Positions 63,657-64,000 of a stretch of DNA of 64,000 nucleotides are shown here, piece by piece. How positions within the stretch are numbered: position 1 is the stretch's first letter; every line of letters begins with the position of its first letter. Position numbers and translations under genes: made by a program. The stretch is from Neovahlkampfia damariscottae (Eukaryota; Heterolobosea; Selenaionea; Neovahlkampfiida; Neovahlkampfiidae): contig JABLTG010000012.1 of the NCBI GenBank assembly GCA_016618085.1, forward strand, positions 141,748 to 205,747, given 5' to 3'. The notes under the pieces were generated by a model, which saw only the letters and a program-made list of their open reading frames with translations, ran no database searches and was not told the DNA's origin.

Positions 63657-63669
63657 TCTTGCAATCTAC

Positions 63670-64000
63670 TCAAAATGGAGTAGAAAGGAGTTGGGTCTCA
63701 ACATCAACACCATAAAGGTATTTACTCATATTTAAAGATTTGATCAATATATTTCTTGCAGCATTCAAATCTCTATCTGCTTTATAGGAACAACTTGGGC
63801 AGATAAATGTCTTGTTTCCATAAAGTTTTTGATGTATTTTTCCACATTGACCACATGTCTTTGAAGTGTATTCTTCTGTAACTACTTTGAGAGATAATTC
63901 TGGATATTCTTTTAATTTATTCATCAATCTTTGTCTAAAAGAGAAATGTGACCATGTAATTAAATTTCTTGCTGTTTTACTTCTAATCTTCCTTGCTCTT
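63670..64000 (-). CDS. TnpB/Fanzor RNA-guided nuclease, C-terminal part
   Basis: 5'-partial: the frame is open to the right edge. The visible 110 residues carry the diagnostic end of the family: 'RKIRSKTARNLITWSHFSFR', then RuvC-II Glu in 'VVTEEYTSKTCGQCG', a zinc ribbon CGQC...CPSC, and RuvC-III 'DRDLNAARNI' with its catalytic Asp. The catalytic residues that can be seen are intact. A TnpB-type protein in a eukaryotic genome is called Fanzor. It cuts DNA guided by an RNA made from the 3' end of its own locus. The short tail after 'ARNI' and the IS607-like zinc ribbon hint at the Fanzor2 branch, which is inference. Confidence 0.85.
   Translation of the reverse strand, partial: RARKIRSKTARNLITWSHFSFRQRLMNKLKEYPELSLKVVTEEYTSKTCGQCGKIHQKLYGNKTFICPSCSYKADRDLNAARNILIKSLNMSKYLYGVDVETQLLSTPF

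Noticed and set aside
1-64000. The window as a giant-virus genome
   Set aside because: DUF4116, GIY-YIG, HNH and Fanzor all occur in giant viruses, but spliced housekeeping genes (UFL1, PEX16, M3 peptidase) and a spliceosomal intron pattern throughout show host nuclear DNA.
1-64000. CRISPR array, bacterial operon or Shine-Dalgarno signals
   Set aside because: No regularly spaced repeats were found. Introns and individual promoters speak against prokaryotic organisation.

Overview
The window is nuclear DNA of an AT-rich, gene-dense protist. Evidence is tiny GT-AG introns (28-57 nt in the models that close exactly, most 30-40), use of TAA, TAG and TGA as stops, and eukaryote-only families (UFL1, PEX16, MPV17, ERG28, SLC38-type transporter, G-alpha, RGS, sirtuin). 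DUF4116 repeats, seven-helix RGS proteins and a Fanzor-type nuclease fit a free-living amoeboid or flagellate lineage. A heterolobosean-like organism is possible, but I cannot assign it. Genes sit 10-300 bp apart on both strands. Most have a CCAAT box (either orientation) about 6-50 nt before the start codon, and divergent pairs often share one. Layout: 0-8 kb holds a DUF4116 protein, a tandem pair of seven-helix RGS genes (the second broken and carrying an assembly gap), a C2-like gene and decayed LamG-like pieces. 8-31 kb holds a secreted EGF-CotH protein, a decayed gene, a lipase-type hydrolase, a cytochrome b5 front-end desaturase, UFL1, a kelch-BTB-BTB (LZTR1-like) protein, a PPP-family pseudophosphatase, a short-chain dehydrogenase remnant, a VWA protein, a PB1-UBA protein, MPV17, a BTB protein, PEX16, an IAH1-like esterase, a P-loop ATPase and a CBS protein. 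31.7-36.0 kb is a 4,257 bp mobile element. It has about 400 bp terminal inverted repeats (outer 219 bp 99.5% identical), AG...CT termini and a 6 bp target duplication (GTTTAT). It carries GIY-YIG, HNH and C2H2-like genes of virus or Polinton-like flavour, and three copies of its own palindromic promoter motif. 36-50 kb holds ERG28, an M3 oligopeptidase, a G-alpha subunit fused to a protein kinase, a PHOSPHO-type phosphatase, a Nudix hydrolase, a degenerate GTPase, a sirtuin with UBP zinc finger, and an ABC1/COQ8-like giant protein. Two COQ3-like methyltransferases flank the ABC1 gene (the second at 51.5 kb). 50-64 kb holds membrane proteins, a DUF4116 relic, a caspase-like peptidase, an SLC38-like transporter, a DEAD-box helicase, two proteins I cannot place, a kelch protein, a tRNA-Ser(UGA), and at the right edge the C-terminal part of a TnpB/Fanzor RNA-guided nuclease followed by a strong hairpin. 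Functional links: heterotrimeric G-protein signalling (RGS receptors, G-alpha-kinase), cullin-3 adaptor candidates (kelch-BTB, BTB), peroxisome biogenesis (PEX16), lipid metabolism (desaturase, ERG28, esterases, phosphatase), and quinone-type methyltransferase plus ABC1 kinase. Several genes carry isolated single-base frameshifts, one in the conserved UFL1, so some breaks may be assembly errors rather than decay.
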